Assembly (NCBI GenBank): GCA_963734125.1
Contig: CAVTGB010000011.1
Span: 31,126 to 95,125, forward strand
Length of the DNA stretch: 64,000 bases
Reading direction: 5' to 3'
DNA from: DATARH01 sp963734125
Lineage (GTDB): Bacteria; Pseudomonadota; Alphaproteobacteria; ATCC43930; CGMCC-115725
Shown here: piece by piece, positions 18,465-27,677 of the stretch
Layout: each line of letters opens with the position of its first letter
Position numbering within the stretch: the stretch's first letter is position 1
The notes under the pieces: generated by a model
The model's database searches: none
What the model was told of the DNA's origin: nothing
Seen by the model: only the letters and a program-made list of their open reading frames with translations
Position numbers and translations under genes: made by a program

Positions 18465-19661
18465 TTAGCGTGTGGCGAGCGCCTTGACGCCGGGGAGTTC
18501 GCGGCCTTCGAGCCATTCGAGGAAGGCGCCGCCGGCGGTCGAGACGTAAGTGAGGTCGCCGGTCACGCCGGCGGCGGCGAGGGCGGCCACGGTGTCGCCG
18601 CCGCCGGCGATGCTCATCAGCTTGCCCTCCCGGGTCAATTCGGCGATTTTTTTGGCGATCGCGATCGTCGCGCGGTCGAAGGGCGGGGTCTCGAAGGCGC
18701 CGACCGGGCCGTTCCACACCAGCGTCTTGGCATTGTCGAGCGCGCGGCAGATGCGGGCGACGGTGTCCGGGCCGATATCGAGGATCATCGCGTTCATCGG
18801 CACCGCATGAACCCCGACGGTGCGGGTGAGCACGCCCGGCTCCAACTTTTCGGCGGTGACGGCATCCTCGGGGAGGATGATGTCGCAGCCGTGCTCCTCG
18901 GCTTCGCCCAGGATGAAGCGGGCGACTTCGGCGAGATCGGGCTCGCACAACGAGCGCCCGACCGGCCGGCCCTTGGCGAAGAGGAAGGTGTTGGCCATCG
19001 CGCCGCCGATCGCCAAGAGATCGACCTTGCGGGTCAGGTTGCCCAAGAGGTCTAGCTTGGTAGAAACCTTGGCGCCGCCGACGATGCCCATCACCGGATG
19101 GCGCGGCTTGTCGAAAGCGGCGCCGAGCGCCTCCAATTCGGCCTGCATGTTTTTGCCGGCGGCGGACGGCAACAGATGCGCCAACGCCTCGATCGAGGCG
19201 TGCGCGCGGTGCGCCGCGGAAAACGCGTCGTCGACGTAAACATCGCCGAGCGCGGCCAACTGCGCGGCGAATTCTGGGTCGTTCGCCTCCTCTTCGGGGT
19301 GAAAGCGCAGGTTTTCGAGGAGCGCGACCTCGCCGGGTTTTAGCGCGGCGACAACCTGTTCAGCCTCATCGCCAATGCAGTCTTCGGCGAAGTGGACCGG
19401 CCGGCCGCCGATCGCCTTGGACAAGGGCTCGACGAGGATGCTCAAGGATTGCGTCGGGTCATATCCTTTGGGGCGGCCGAAATGCGACATCACGACGATC
19501 CTGGCGCCTTTTTGGATCAAGGCCTCGATCGTCGGCGCGAGGCGCTCGATGCGGGTGGAGTCGGTGACATGGCCGTCCTTGACCGGCACGTTCAAATCGG
19601 CGCGCAGCAGCACCCGTTTGCCGGCGACGTCGAGATCATCGAGTGTGCGAAACTGCGGCAT
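18465..19661 (-). CDS. pgk: Phosphoglycerate kinase
   Basis: The glycolytic/gluconeogenic enzyme interconverting 1,3-bisphosphoglycerate and 3-phosphoglycerate with ADP/ATP, 398 residues, full length. The N-terminal substrate domain begins TLDDLDVAGKRVLLRADLNV, with Arg and Asp contacting phosphoglycerate and SHFGRPKG following. VDDAFSAAHRAHAS lies mid N-domain. The nucleotide domain has GGAKVSTKLDLLGNL, LVWNGPVGAFE and IAGGGDTVAALAAAG (the ATP phosphate loop). It is transcribed away from the methyltransferase gene; the two starts lie 92 bases apart and share a promoter region. No gap or fps neighbour is visible. Confidence 0.98.
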   Translation of the reverse strand: MPQFRTLDDLDVAGKRVLLRADLNVPVKDGHVTDSTRIERLAPTIEALIQKGARIVVMSHFGRPKGYDPTQSLSILVEPLSKAIGGRPVHFAEDCIGDEAEQVVAALKPGEVALLENLRFHPEEEANDPEFAAQLAALGDVYVDDAFSAAHRAHASIEALAHLLPSAAGKNMQAELEALGAAFDKPRHPVMGIVGGAKVSTKLDLLGNLTRKVDLLAIGGAMANTFLFAKGRPVGRSLCEPDLAEVARFILGEAEEHGCDIILPEDAVTAEKLEPGVLTRTVGVHAVPMNAMILDIGPDTVARICRALDNAKTLVWNGPVGAFETPPFDRATIAIAKKIAELTREGKLMSIAGGGDTVAALAAAGVTGDLTYVSTAGGAFLEWLEGRELPGVKALATR

Positions 19662-19753
19662 GCCGGTCAGCTCCCCTGCGAAGCGCTCACCCGTTTATCG
19701 CCGGGCCGGGGCCCCTTTGCAAATGGATCGGCGCGCCATACCTCAAGGATGTC

Positions 19754-20809
19754 ATGGCCAACACCTTCGTCAGTACCTTCGATAAGCTCGCCTTCGAGAC
19801 CGCGCAGGCGGCGCGCATCGGCTGGTTTTTCGGCCAGAAGCTGGTGGCCGCGCGGTTGGCGCGGCCGGTGCCGGCGCCACCCGAATTGCGCGGCCGCCCG
19901 ATGCCCGACCGCCAGCGCCTCCTCGCCGATCTGTGGCGTCTGATCGAACAGGACTGGCGCAATATCGAAGCCGGGATCTATGCCGCGCCCGAGGATTGGC
20001 GGGGGAGCCTCATCGCCGAGTTGCGCCGGGCGGTCGATTTCTTTGGCGATCTGGGTGCGGTTGAGGCGCGCCGCCACGGCGAGCCGGCCGAGGTTCTCTT
20101 GCCCGAGGCGGCGGCGGACCGCTATCCGGCCTATTACCGGCGGAAGTTCCACTTCCAGAGCGACGGTTATTTGAGCCGGGCCTCGGCCGAGCGCTACGAT
20201 CATCAGGTCGAGGTGCTGTTTGGCGGCGGCGCCGCGGCGATGCGCCGCTCGGCGCTGGTCCCGTTGCAGGGGGCGCTGCGGCATTGCGGCAGTGGTGCGC
20301 GGCTCCTCGATATCGGTTGCGGCACCGGCGCCTTCCTGCGCGAAGTTAAGCGCAATCATCCGCGCCTCGCGGTCACCGGGCTCGACCTGTCGGCGCCCTA
20401 TCTGGCGGTGGCGCGACGCCGCCTTCAGCCGTGGTCGCGGGTGAGGCTCACCGAAGCGGCGGCCGAGGCGATGCCGTTTGGCCGAGCCGAGTTCGACATT
20501 GTCTCTTGCCTCTATCTGTTTCACGAACTGCCGGCGCGCGTGCGCCGCGCGGTCGTCGCCGAGATCCGGCGGGTATTGAAGCCGGGCGGGACCGTCATTC
20601 TTGTCGATTCGCTGCAAACCGGAGACGAGCCCGATTACGACGCTTTATTAGACTATTTTCCTTTTGCCTTTCATGAGCCATACTATGCCGGTTATCTAGT
20701 TGAGGACCTCGACCGGCTGATGAAGCCGGGCTTCACCCCTGAGGAGCGCTCGCTCGCTTACTTCTCGAAGGTGGTCACTTATAGGTGTGGCGGTCACCCC
20801 CCTGACTAG
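19754..20809 (+). CDS. Class I SAM-dependent methyltransferase
   Basis: A 351-residue protein with a Rossmann-fold methyltransferase domain in its second half. Motif I is LLDIGCGTGAFLREVKRNHP (about residues 186-205), with acidic GLDLS in strand 2, then AEFDIVSCLYLFHEL (motif IV) and EIRRVLKPGGTVILVDS (motif post-IV). The N-terminal 170 residues are specific to this family and contain many charged helices. The product is unknown; it may act on a lipid or quinone precursor. Its start (ATG 19754) was chosen over an upstream in-frame extension because it lies beyond the pgk start. It is divergent from pgk. Confidence 0.85.
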   Translation: MANTFVSTFDKLAFETAQAARIGWFFGQKLVAARLARPVPAPPELRGRPMPDRQRLLADLWRLIEQDWRNIEAGIYAAPEDWRGSLIAELRRAVDFFGDLGAVEARRHGEPAEVLLPEAAADRYPAYYRRKFHFQSDGYLSRASAERYDHQVEVLFGGGAAAMRRSALVPLQGALRHCGSGARLLDIGCGTGAFLREVKRNHPRLAVTGLDLSAPYLAVARRRLQPWSRVRLTEAAAEAMPFGRAEFDIVSCLYLFHELPARVRRAVVAEIRRVLKPGGTVILVDSLQTGDEPDYDALLDYFPFAFHEPYYAGYLVEDLDRLMKPGFTPEERSLAYFSKVVTYRCGGHPPD

Positions 20810-20839
20810 CCACAACATGTAGATAACGGTTGGCGCCGA

Positions 20840-20868
20840 CCCACAAGAGTAGTACCGTATCTTGTGGG
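20840..20868. promoter_or_regulatory. Inverted repeat upstream of gcrA
   Basis: CCCACAAGA (20840-20848) and TCTTGTGGG (20860-20868) are perfect 9-bp inverted repeats separated by 11 bases. The repeat centre is about 50 bases before the gcrA ATG. It could be a dimeric operator or an RNA hairpin in the leader; no known regulator site is recognised. Confidence 0.5.
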
Positions 20869-20904
20869 GGCTTTGGGACCAACCACAGGATCGGGGGATT
20901 AGCG

Positions 20905-21303
20905 ATGGATGGGACCTGGACGCTGGAGCCGAGCGAGGAGCTTTGCGCGCCTGAGCGCGTCGAGCTGACCTGGACTCCGGAACGGATCGAACGCTTGACC
21001 GCGTTGTGGGAGGAGGGGATCACCACAGCCGAAATCGGCCGGCGTATCGGGGTCACCAAGAACGCGGTCATCGGCAAGGTGCATCGCATCGGGCTGGTGC
21101 CGCGGGTTGTCAAGGAAGCCCCGCCGCCCAGGCGCAATGTCTTCGATTTCGTGGGCCCGGTCTGCATGTGGCCGATCGGCCACCCGACCGATGACGACTT
21201 CCACTTCTGCGGCGGACAACCGCTCGCCGGGAAGCCCTATTGCGGCCACCACGCCGCGGTCGCCTACATCCGGCCGAAGGAAGTAAAGCCCGAAGCGGCG
21301 TAA
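20905..21303 (+). CDS. gcrA: GcrA-family cell cycle regulator
   Basis: A 132-residue member of the GcrA family, transcription cofactors that bind sigma-70 and CcrM-methylated promoters in alphaproteobacteria. The signature is a helix-turn-helix-like N-terminus (WTPERIERLTALWEEGITTA then EIGRRIGVTKNAVIGKVHRIGL) and a C-terminal Cys/His zinc-like region (CMWPIGHPTDDDFHFCGGQP, PYCGHHAAVAY). Compared with Caulobacter GcrA the middle linker is short, and an extra 18-residue leader precedes the domain. GGGGGATTAGCG precedes the ATG. An inverted repeat lies 50 bases upstream. Confidence 0.9.
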   Translation: MDGTWTLEPSEELCAPERVELTWTPERIERLTALWEEGITTAEIGRRIGVTKNAVIGKVHRIGLVPRVVKEAPPPRRNVFDFVGPVCMWPIGHPTDDDFHFCGGQPLAGKPYCGHHAAVAYIRPKEVKPEAA

Positions 21304-21359
21304 CACTTCGGAAACATTCGCCTCTTTCCTTCCGGAGAGAGGGCAGAGTGAAGTGTCGC

Positions 21360-22536
21360 TTACCGCGTCAATTCCCGCATGGCGCGGTCGATGCCGTCGA
21401 GCGTCAGCGGGAACATGCGGTCTTCCATCAGCGCCCGGATCATGCCGATGCTGGTGGTGCCGCCCCAGTGTCGCTCGGGCACCGGGTTGAGCCACACCGC
21501 CTTCGGGTAGGTGCCGAGGAGGCGGCCGCAGCCACGCCGCGCCCGGCTCGTCGTTCCAGCGCTCGACGCTGCCGCCCTCCTTGGCGATCTCGTAGGGGCT
21601 CATGCTGGCGTCGCCCACGAGGACGATCTTGTGGCCGGGATCGTAGGTGCGCAGGATCTCCATCACCTCCAATTGCTCGACATGGCGGCGGCGCGAATCC
21701 TTCCACACCGTGTCGTAGAGGCAGTTGTGGAAATAGAAATGCACGAAGTGCTTGAATTCGCCGCGCGCCGCCGAGAACAGCTCCTCGCAGACCCGGACAT
21801 GGTCCTCCATCGACCCGCCGACATCGAGGAAGAGCAGGAGCTTCACTGCGTTGTGCCGCTCGGGCACCATCTTCAGATCGAGCCAGCCGGCATTGTGCGC
21901 GGTTGAGCGGATCGTGCCGGGGAGGTCGAGCTCGAGTTCGGCGCCCTCGCGGGCAAAGCGGCGCAGGCGGCGCAGCGCCAGCTTGATGTTGCGGGTGCCG
22001 AGTTCGAGGGTGTCGTCGAGGTTGCGGAATTCGCGCTTGTCCCACACCTTGACCGCGGTGCGGTTGCCCTGGGATTTGGGCCCCATGCGCACACCCTCGG
22101 GATTGTAGCCCTCCGCGCCGAACGGCGAGGTGCCGGCTGTGCCGATCCATTTCTTGCCGCCCTGGTGGCGCTCCTTCTGTTCGGCGAGCCGCTGGCGCAG
22201 CGTCTCCATCAGCTTGTCCCAGCCACCCAGTGCCTCGACGAGCGCTTTCTCCTCCTCGGTCAGATAGCGCTCGCCGAGTTTTTTCAGCCACTCCTCGGGG
22301 AGCTCGGTCTGCGGGTCGGTGGGCGTCTCGATGCCGTTGAAACACTGCCCGAACACCCGGTCGAAGCGGTCGAGGTGGCGCTCGTCCTTGACGAGGGCCG
22401 AGCGCGCCAGGAAATAGAATTCGTCGATGTCGAAGCGCGCCACCCCCCGCTGCATCGCCTCCATCAGCGTCAGGAACTCGCGCAAGCTGGCCGGCACCTT
22501 GGCCGCGCGCAATTCGAGGAAGAAGGAGATGAACAC
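21360..22536 (-). pseudogene. CoxE/VWA-domain protein, frameshifted
   Basis: A von Willebrand factor A-domain protein of the CoxE/DUF58-like family, which with a MoxR AAA+ ATPase acts in metal-cofactor maturation or complex assembly. Visible are the N-terminal MFISFFLELRAAKVPASLRE, the NIKLALRRLRRFAREG linker and the VWA core LLLFLDVGGSMEDHV (a variant MIDAS DxGxS), then HKIVLVGDASMSPYEIA. The frame breaks near 21530; after it the expected ending DGIDRAMRELTR reads to TAA at 21360. A small gene (22544-22918) separates it from the MoxR gene, which is not the usual arrangement. Confidence 0.8.
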
Positions 22537-22543
22537 GGCTGGC

Positions 22544-22918
22544 CTATGGGCTCGGCGGTAACCGCTGCAGGGTCTGGATCAGTTCTGCCGTATCGATGTC
22601 GCCATCCCAATAGGCGATGATCGCGGCCGTGTTGAGACCCACCCACTCGAAGAGTTGGCGCTGGTCGTCGGAAGAAAGTCGCCCGGCAATCAGGTGCGGC
22701 GCGGGCCGAACGCCGACAACCGCTGTATTGTCCACGTTCATTTGGTTGCCGTGGCTCATGTTGACCTTGATCCGCACATCGTGCCGAGCATTCCCGCGCG
22801 GTCCGACCCAGACCGTCATCGGCAATCCGGTCGTGCGCGGGTATAAATTCGCCATTTCAAAAAGCTCATCGCTCGATAAAGCGTGGCCTTGTTCTGAAAT
22901 GGGAGTGTTTGATTTCAT
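22544..22918 (-). CDS. Hypothetical protein between CoxE and MoxR genes
   Basis: A 124-residue protein that I do not recognise. It is soluble, with a predicted alpha/beta pattern: ELFEMANLYPRTTGLPMTVW, RHDVRIKVNMSHGNQM and a C-terminal helical segment with LFEWVGLNTAAIIAYWDGDI. Its ATG lies inside the last codons of the MoxR gene (four-base ATGA overlap at 22915-22918), so the two are translationally coupled; it is followed after eight bases by the CoxE-like gene. The surface Asn-Met-Ser-His-Gly-Asn-Gln-Met repeat is unusual. It could be a small partner for the ATPase pair, but that is inferred from position only. Confidence 0.65.
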   Translation of the reverse strand: MKSNTPISEQGHALSSDELFEMANLYPRTTGLPMTVWVGPRGNARHDVRIKVNMSHGNQMNVDNTAVVGVRPAPHLIAGRLSSDDQRQLFEWVGLNTAAIIAYWDGDIDTAELIQTLQRLPPSP

Positions 22919-23785
22919 CCCCGTTCGCGCCGGTTGAGGAAGGCGAGGCGCTCAAACAGATGCACGTCCTGCTCGTTTTTGAGGAGCGCGCCGTGCAGCG
23001 GGGGAATGAGCTTTTTCGGGTCGCGGGTGCGCAGGATTTCGGCCGGGATGTCCTCGACTAGGAGGAGCTTCAGCCAATCGAGGAGCTCGGAGGTCGAGGG
23101 TTTTTTCTTCAGCCCCGGTACTTCGCGGATGTCATAGAAGATCGTCAGCGCCTCGTGCACCAGGTCGTGCTGCAACCCGGGGAAGTGCACGTCGATGATG
23201 CGCTGCATCGTCTCGCGGTCGGGGAAGCGGATGTAATGGAAAAAGCAGCGGCGCAGGAAGGCGTCGGGCAGTTCTTTCTCGTTGTTCGAGGTGATCATCA
23301 CGATCGGGCGCTGTTTGGCGGTGATCGTCTCCTTCAGCTCGTAGACGAAGAACTCCATGCGGTCGAGTTCGAGGAGGAGATCGTTGGGGAATTCGATGTC
23401 GGCCTTGTCGACTTCGTCGATCAGCAATACCGGCGCCGCCTCCGCGGTAAACGCGTCCCACAGTTTGCCGGGCTTGATGTAGTTGGCGATGTCGTGCACC
23501 CGCTCGTCGCCGAGCTGGCCGTCGCGCAGGCGCGAGACCGCGTCGTATTCGTAGAGCCCCTGCTGGGCCTTGGTCGTCGATTTGATGTGCCAGGTGATGA
23601 GGTCGAGGCCGAGGGCGCGCGGCGACCTCGTGGGCGAGGATCGTCTTGCCGGTGCCGGGCTCGCCCTTGATCAGAAGCGGCCGCTCGAGCGCGATCGATG
23701 CGTTGACGGCGACCTGCAGATCCTGCGTCGCGATATAGCTGTCGGTGCCCTCGAACCGTCGCATGCCCGTCTTGTCCGTTGCCAT
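22915..23785 (-). pseudogene. MoxR family AAA+ ATPase, frameshifted
   Basis: An AAA+ ATPase of the MoxR family, about 285 residues. It has Walker A GEPGTGKT in the N-terminal part and Walker B LLIDEVDKAD, with sensor-1 ITSNNEKELPDAFLRR and a C-terminal lid (DIREVPGLKKKPSTSELLDW). Such ATPases act with VWA partners such as the CoxE-like protein in cofactor insertion or protein remodelling. The N-terminal part (from ATG 23785) and the rest lie in different frames; the break is near 23610. The stop overlaps the start of the next gene by four bases. Confidence 0.82.
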
Positions 23786-23793
23786 TGACCCGG

Positions 23794-24234
23794 TCAATCC
23801 TCTGCCGTGAACCACAGCGGGCAATTATAGTCGATCGTAACTTCTTCGCCCGGTGCGATCGGCACCAGCGCAATCAGATCGAGCGTCGTTTGAGGGACGT
23901 TGCGCCTGACCCGCGCGCGGGGCTTGCGCGAATGGTTGCATAGCGTGACGAGACCGAGCGCGACGGCGCCGCGTCCCTCGTCCCCACTGCCGCCGTCCGG
24001 ATCGCCGTCCCAGTCAAAATAATAGTCGTGGAGGATCGTCTGATCGAGGAGCTGGCACTGCCGCGGCGACACCAGGATGACCGGGGCCGCCTCGATCACC
24101 GTTCCAGCCGCGATCGGCGCAATCGCAAAGACGCCGCGGCCCTTCAGCGGGTCGATGCGGATTTCGAGGCGGTCGTTGGGGAGCGGCCGCAGGCTTTCGG
24201 GGGCGCGCGCGCTGCGCACCGCGGAGGCGGTCAC
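23794..24234 (-). CDS. SET domain-containing protein
   Basis: A short SET-domain protein of about 146 residues, a fold that in other proteins methylates lysine with SAM. It has LEIRIDPLKGRGVFAIAPIA at the N-terminal side, a central LVTLCNHSRKPRARVRRN with the conserved Asn-His-Ser, and the C-terminal GEEVTIDYNCPLWF (SAM/Tyr region). The post-SET Cys cluster is absent. GTG 24234 is the first good start after the tatA stop at 24255; nothing upstream in frame looks real. The substrate in a bacterium is unknown. It is co-directional with tatA. Confidence 0.72.
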   Translation of the reverse strand: MTASAVRSARAPESLRPLPNDRLEIRIDPLKGRGVFAIAPIAAGTVIEAAPVILVSPRQCQLLDQTILHDYYFDWDGDPDGGSGDEGRGAVALGLVTLCNHSRKPRARVRRNVPQTTLDLIALVPIAPGEEVTIDYNCPLWFTAED

Positions 24235-24254
24235 CCCGGGCGCTCGCTCAGGGC

Positions 24255-24518
24255 TCAGGCGTGATCGCGCGGACGCTCGGCGGCGGCGCCGCCCATGGTG
24301 GCGGTCGAGCTCGTCGCGCCAGCGGTCGAGGCGCCGGGGGGCGTCACCTGGGCGACCGGAGCGGCGGCCTCCTCCTCGGGCTCCTTCATCCCGGCCTTGA
24401 AGGCCTTGATGCCCTTGGCAAAATCGCCCATGATTCCGGAAATTTTGCCCCGGCCTCCGAACAAGATCACGGCCACGCCGATGACGAGCAGCCAGTGTAT
24501 TGGACTGAGAGAACCCAT
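24255..24518 (-). CDS. tatA: Sec-independent translocase subunit TatA
   Basis: A subunit of the twin-arginine translocation system, 87 residues. The N-terminal membrane helix (PIHWLLVIGVAVILFGG) is followed by the amphipathic helix KISGIMGDFAKGIKAFKAGM, the hallmark of TatA. The tail is Ala/Pro/Ser-rich and disordered. tatB and tatC are not next to it in this window; the SET gene follows. The window also encodes an RR-signal substrate-binding protein (52661-53947). The frame is intact. Confidence 0.9.
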   Translation of the reverse strand: MGSLSPIHWLLVIGVAVILFGGRGKISGIMGDFAKGIKAFKAGMKEPEEEAAAPVAQVTPPGASTAGATSSTATMGGAAAERPRDHA

Positions 24519-24665
24519 TAGACGACCCCGGAGACTGAACGCTGGGCCAAATTAGCAAAGTCCAGCGCGTTGCGCTCGCCCAATCGCTCGCGCGGCGGGC
24601 GGATGCACCACGAGGTCGTGCCGATTACCCGGAAATCAAGCCCGAACCATAGCGGATACCGAGCC

Positions 24666-25777
24666 ATGCCCTATTTCCCGCCGCCGAACACCCGGCCTGG
24701 GAGCGACGCGACCCCGACCTCGCCGGCCTCGACCCCGCGGCAATCGCCGCGGCGGCGCGCCACGCCGCCGAACATGAGACGCCGTGGAGCCGCGACCTCG
24801 CCCAGATGGTGCGGACCGATTTTGGCGAAGAGCCGCCGTGGAACGAGCCGCTGGGACCGGTGCGCCCGCGCGGCGGCCCGAACGGCCTCGTGCTGCGGGA
24901 GGGCAGGATTGTCGCCGAATGGGGCGATACCGGGCAGGTCGATCTGACGTTCAGCGTCGCCAAGAGCTACCTGTCGATCCTCGCCGGCCTCGCCTGGGAT
25001 AAGGGCCTCATCGGTGACCTCGACGAGCCGGTCTGCCGCCGGTCGACGATGGCGGGTTCTGACCCGCCGCACAATGACAAGATCACCTGGCACCAGCTGC
25101 TGCAGCAAACGTCGGAATGGGAGGGCGAGCTGTGGGGCAAGCCCGATTTGATCGACCGCAACCGCAGCGTCGGCGGGCGGCCGGCCGCGGGCAAGAAAGG
25201 GCACGCACCGCGACCTGCAGGCGCCCGGCACGTTCTGGGAATACAACGACGTCCGGGTCAACCGGCTGAGCCTGGCCTTGCTGCGGCTGTGGCGCCGTCC
25301 GCTGCCGGAGGTGTTCCGCGAGCTGGTGATGGCAGCCGATCGGCGCCTCGCCGAATTGGGAATGGCACGGCTATCGCAACTCGTATGTCGAGATCGACGG
25401 CAAGCGGATGCAGTCGGTGTCGGGCGGCTCGCATTGGGGCGGCGGGGTGTTCATCCACGCCCGCGACCAGGCGCGGATCGGCCTCCTGATGCTGCGCGGC
25501 GGGGTCTGGGAGGGGACGGCGCATCCTGTCGGCCGAATGGATCCGGCGGATGCGCGTGCCGTGCCCGCTCTACCCGCGATACGGCTATCTGTGGTGGCTC
25601 AACACCGGCCGCGAGATGTATCCGAGCGCGTCGGAAGCCAGCTATTGCGCGAGCGGCGCCGGCGGCAACCTGACCTGGATCGACCCCGAGAACGACATCG
25701 TCGCGGTGTTGCGCTGGATCGATCCCGCCGCCCGCGACGGCTTCATGCGGCTGGTCACGGGGGCGGTCGGGCAGTGA
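24666..25777 (+). pseudogene. Serine hydrolase (class C beta-lactamase/esterase fold), heavily frameshifted
   Basis: A penicillin-binding-protein-like serine hydrolase, resembling 6-aminohexanoate-dimer hydrolase or beta-lactamase-family esterases. The N-terminal part reads MPYFPPP then, in another frame, WSRDLAQMVRTDFGEEPPW. The active-site Ser-x-x-Lys is FSVAKSYLSIL, and the C-terminal third has YPRYGYLWWLNTGREM and ending DGFMRLVTGAVGQ. Frame changes occur near 24690, 25200, 25340 and 25525, so no product could be made as written. It ends 12 bases before an interrupted palindrome and an IS element. Confidence 0.72.
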
Positions 25778-25788
25778 GTTGGTTGCAC

Positions 25789-25819
25789 GAGATTGCTTCG
25801 TCGCTCTGCTCCTCGCAAT
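25789..25819. repeat. Left arm of a REP-like palindrome, cut by the IS
   Basis: GAGATTGCTTCGTCGCTCTG... forms the left arm of a GATTGCTTCG...CGAAGCAATC palindrome. The right arm lies at 27699-27728 beyond the insertion sequence. The last 8 bases, CTCGCAAT (25812-25819), are the target duplication. Confidence 0.75.
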
Positions 25820-25847
25820 GGCGATTATGCTTTACTTTACCGGCACG
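25820..25847 (+). repeat. Left terminal inverted repeat of the IS
   Basis: The 28-bp left end, GGCGATTATGC followed by TTTACTTTACCGGCACG. It matches the right end except at three adjacent positions (TTT against CGG). Confidence 0.9.
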
Positions 25848-25886
25848 ACGGGGTGAGGTTAGCCCAGATCGAACCGGAGCGTCGAG

Positions 25887-26811
25887 ATGGCCCGCGCCAA
25901 ACAGCCCACCAAACCCGTCCCGCAGATGACGATCGCGGAATGGGAAGCGGCCTTCCCGACCGACGACGCATGCAAGCTGTACCTCGCCGAGCACCGCTGG
26001 CCCGAGTTCGTCGTCTGCCCGCGCTGCGGCAACGCGGAGGTCAAACCGCACGCCCAGGGCTTCAACTGGGTATGCTACGCGTGCGGGCCGGGGAACGACG
26101 GCTATCGGTTCTCGGTCCTGGTCAACACGATCTTCGAGAACACCAATAAGCCGCTGCGCCAGTGGTTCCGCGTCATCCACCTGATGCTGACCAGCAAGAA
26201 GGGGATTAGCGCCCTTCAGATACACCGCATGATGGGCTTCGGCTCCTACCGGACGGCCTGGTACATGTGCCACCGCATCCGCGCCGGGATGGCGAACGAT
26301 GACTTCCGCAAGCTCATGGGGATCGTCGAGGTTGACGAGACCTTCGTCGGCGGCAAGGCCAAGAACCGGCACTCGACAAGCGCGGGGAGGCGGCGGGACG
26401 CGGCGGCATCGGCTCGGGCAAGGTCCCAGTCGTCGGCGCGGTCGAGCGCAAGGGCAAGGTCGTCGCGCGGGTCATCGAGACCGTGCGGCGGCGACATCCT
26501 CAAATCGTTCGTGCGCGGCGCGGTCTCCGAGAAGGTCAGCCTGCTCGTGCACCGACGAGTGGGTCGGCTATCGCGGGCTGGACAAGGACTACCCGCACGA
26601 CGTCATCGAGCACGCCACCGGCCAGTACGTCGTCGGCGCGATCCACACCAACACGATCGAAGGCTTCTGGTCGATCTTCAAGCGCGGCGTGGTCGGCACG
26701 TTCCACAAGGTCAGCGCCAAGTACCTGCCGCTGTACGTCGCCGAGTTCCAGTTCCGCTACAACAACCGCGAGAACGCGGACATCTTCGGAGAGGCTATCC
26801 GGGGATGCTAG
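25887..26811 (+). pseudogene. IS1595-family (ISXO2-like) transposase, frameshifted
   Basis: The transposase has an N-terminal zinc-ribbon (CPRCG and CYACG), a helical region (GISALQIHRMMGFGSYRTAW) and the ISXO2-like DDE core: VEVDETFVGGKAKNRH with the first Asp, TDEWVGYRGLDKDY with the second, and IHTNTIEGFWSIFKRGVVGT with the Asn/Glu position. The sequence is broken near 26370, 26485 and 26548, where one base appears to be missing each time. The stop at 26809-26811 overlaps the ATG of the passenger gene by seven bases. As written it is inactive. Confidence 0.85.
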
Positions 26812-27560
26812 AAGGTCGTCGAGGAACCGCTTTAGGGTTAGCGCTGTTTCTCGGCCTCGGCACCTTTGGTATTTGGTCGGAAATTTCATCGCAACACCAC
26901 CCAACATCCCAAGCACCACACCGCGCCAGCGATAGCGCCAAGCCCTACATTGACCCACGGTCGTCGGAAGAACGGATTGCGGATTACACCCTCTGGCTGG
27001 AGAGATTTACTGGACTTTTGGCTTTGGTCTCGGCTGTCCAAATCTTTTTCCTGATCCGCGCCGATAGGACCGCTCGCATTAGCGCCGATGCGGCTAAAAC
27101 CGCCGCGGAGGCTATCCCACTGTTGGAACGCCCGTATATTTTTGTATACGAAATAGCTTTCCATCGAAATCCTGGGCGTATTACTAATCCACCATGGATA
27201 ACCTATACTGTCTCTAATAATGGTAAATTGGCCGCCGTAATAGATAACGTGAGTATAAGGTGTGGGAAAATTATTAACACGGAATATCCACCATTGATAA
27301 TAATCGGGGATCATCCACTCTTGCAGAAACGAATTTTGTCGGCAAACGAAAAGATTTCTAATATCAGCTATGGAGTGTCGAGCGAAGTCATGGAGTACAA
27401 AGACTCTCTTAGATGGCTTGGAAACAAAACAATTATTCAAATAGTTGTTACTTATCATGGCCCTTTCACCAAAAGCCATAAAACCGCCCAATGCTGGCGT
27501 TACGATAGCCCTAGGGGGTTTGTAGAGGTTGCTGATACGCGTTATACTTATACCTGCTGA
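26805..27560 (+). CDS. Passenger gene in IS1595: two-helix membrane protein
   Basis: A 251-residue protein carried inside the insertion sequence. ATG 26805 overlaps the transposase stop, so it is translationally coupled. It has two N-terminal membrane helices (GLALFLGLGTFGIW and LLALVSAVQIFFLIRA), then a globular C-terminal domain with beta-strand pattern (YIFVYEIAFHRNPGRIT, WITYTVSNNGKLAAVIDNVS). It resembles no family I can name with confidence. The last 400 bases are much AT-richer than the surrounding chromosome, which suggests foreign origin. It could affect element mobility or host fitness, but nothing shows that. Confidence 0.7.
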   Translation: MLEGRRGTALGLALFLGLGTFGIWSEISSQHHPTSQAPHRASDSAKPYIDPRSSEERIADYTLWLERFTGLLALVSAVQIFFLIRADRTARISADAAKTAAEAIPLLERPYIFVYEIAFHRNPGRITNPPWITYTVSNNGKLAAVIDNVSIRCGKIINTEYPPLIIIGDHPLLQKRILSANEKISNISYGVSSEVMEYKDSLRWLGNKTIIQIVVTYHGPFTKSHKTAQCWRYDSPRGFVEVADTRYTYTC

Positions 27561-27649
27561 AGATGATATCGGCATGCTGCAAAACAATATCACTACCATC
27601 ATCACAATTAGAGCGCCGGCCTGTCGCAGCCATCCTAGCGCAATCCGAC

Positions 27650-27677
27650 CGTGCCGGTAAAGTCCGGCATAATCGCC
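27650..27677 (-). repeat. Right terminal inverted repeat of the IS
   Basis: The right end, read on the minus strand, is GGCGATTATGCCGGACTTTA and continues CCGGCACG. It precedes the 8-bp CTCGCAAT target duplication at 27678-27685. Confidence 0.9.

Larger units (their letters stand above)
25820..27677 (+). mobile_element. IS1595-family insertion sequence with passenger gene
   Basis: A complete element of 1858 bp. The ends are inverted repeats of 28 bp: left GGCGATTATGCTTTACTTTA... (25820-25847) and right, reverse complement, GGCGATTATGCCGGACTTTA... (27677-27650), with three mismatches. The element is flanked by a perfect 8-bp direct repeat, CTCGCAAT (25812-25819 and 27678-27685), the length typical of IS1595. 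It holds a transposase with an N-terminal zinc ribbon and a second gene overlapping its stop. The insertion split an extragenic palindrome. The perfect target duplication argues for a recent insertion. Confidence 0.9.
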
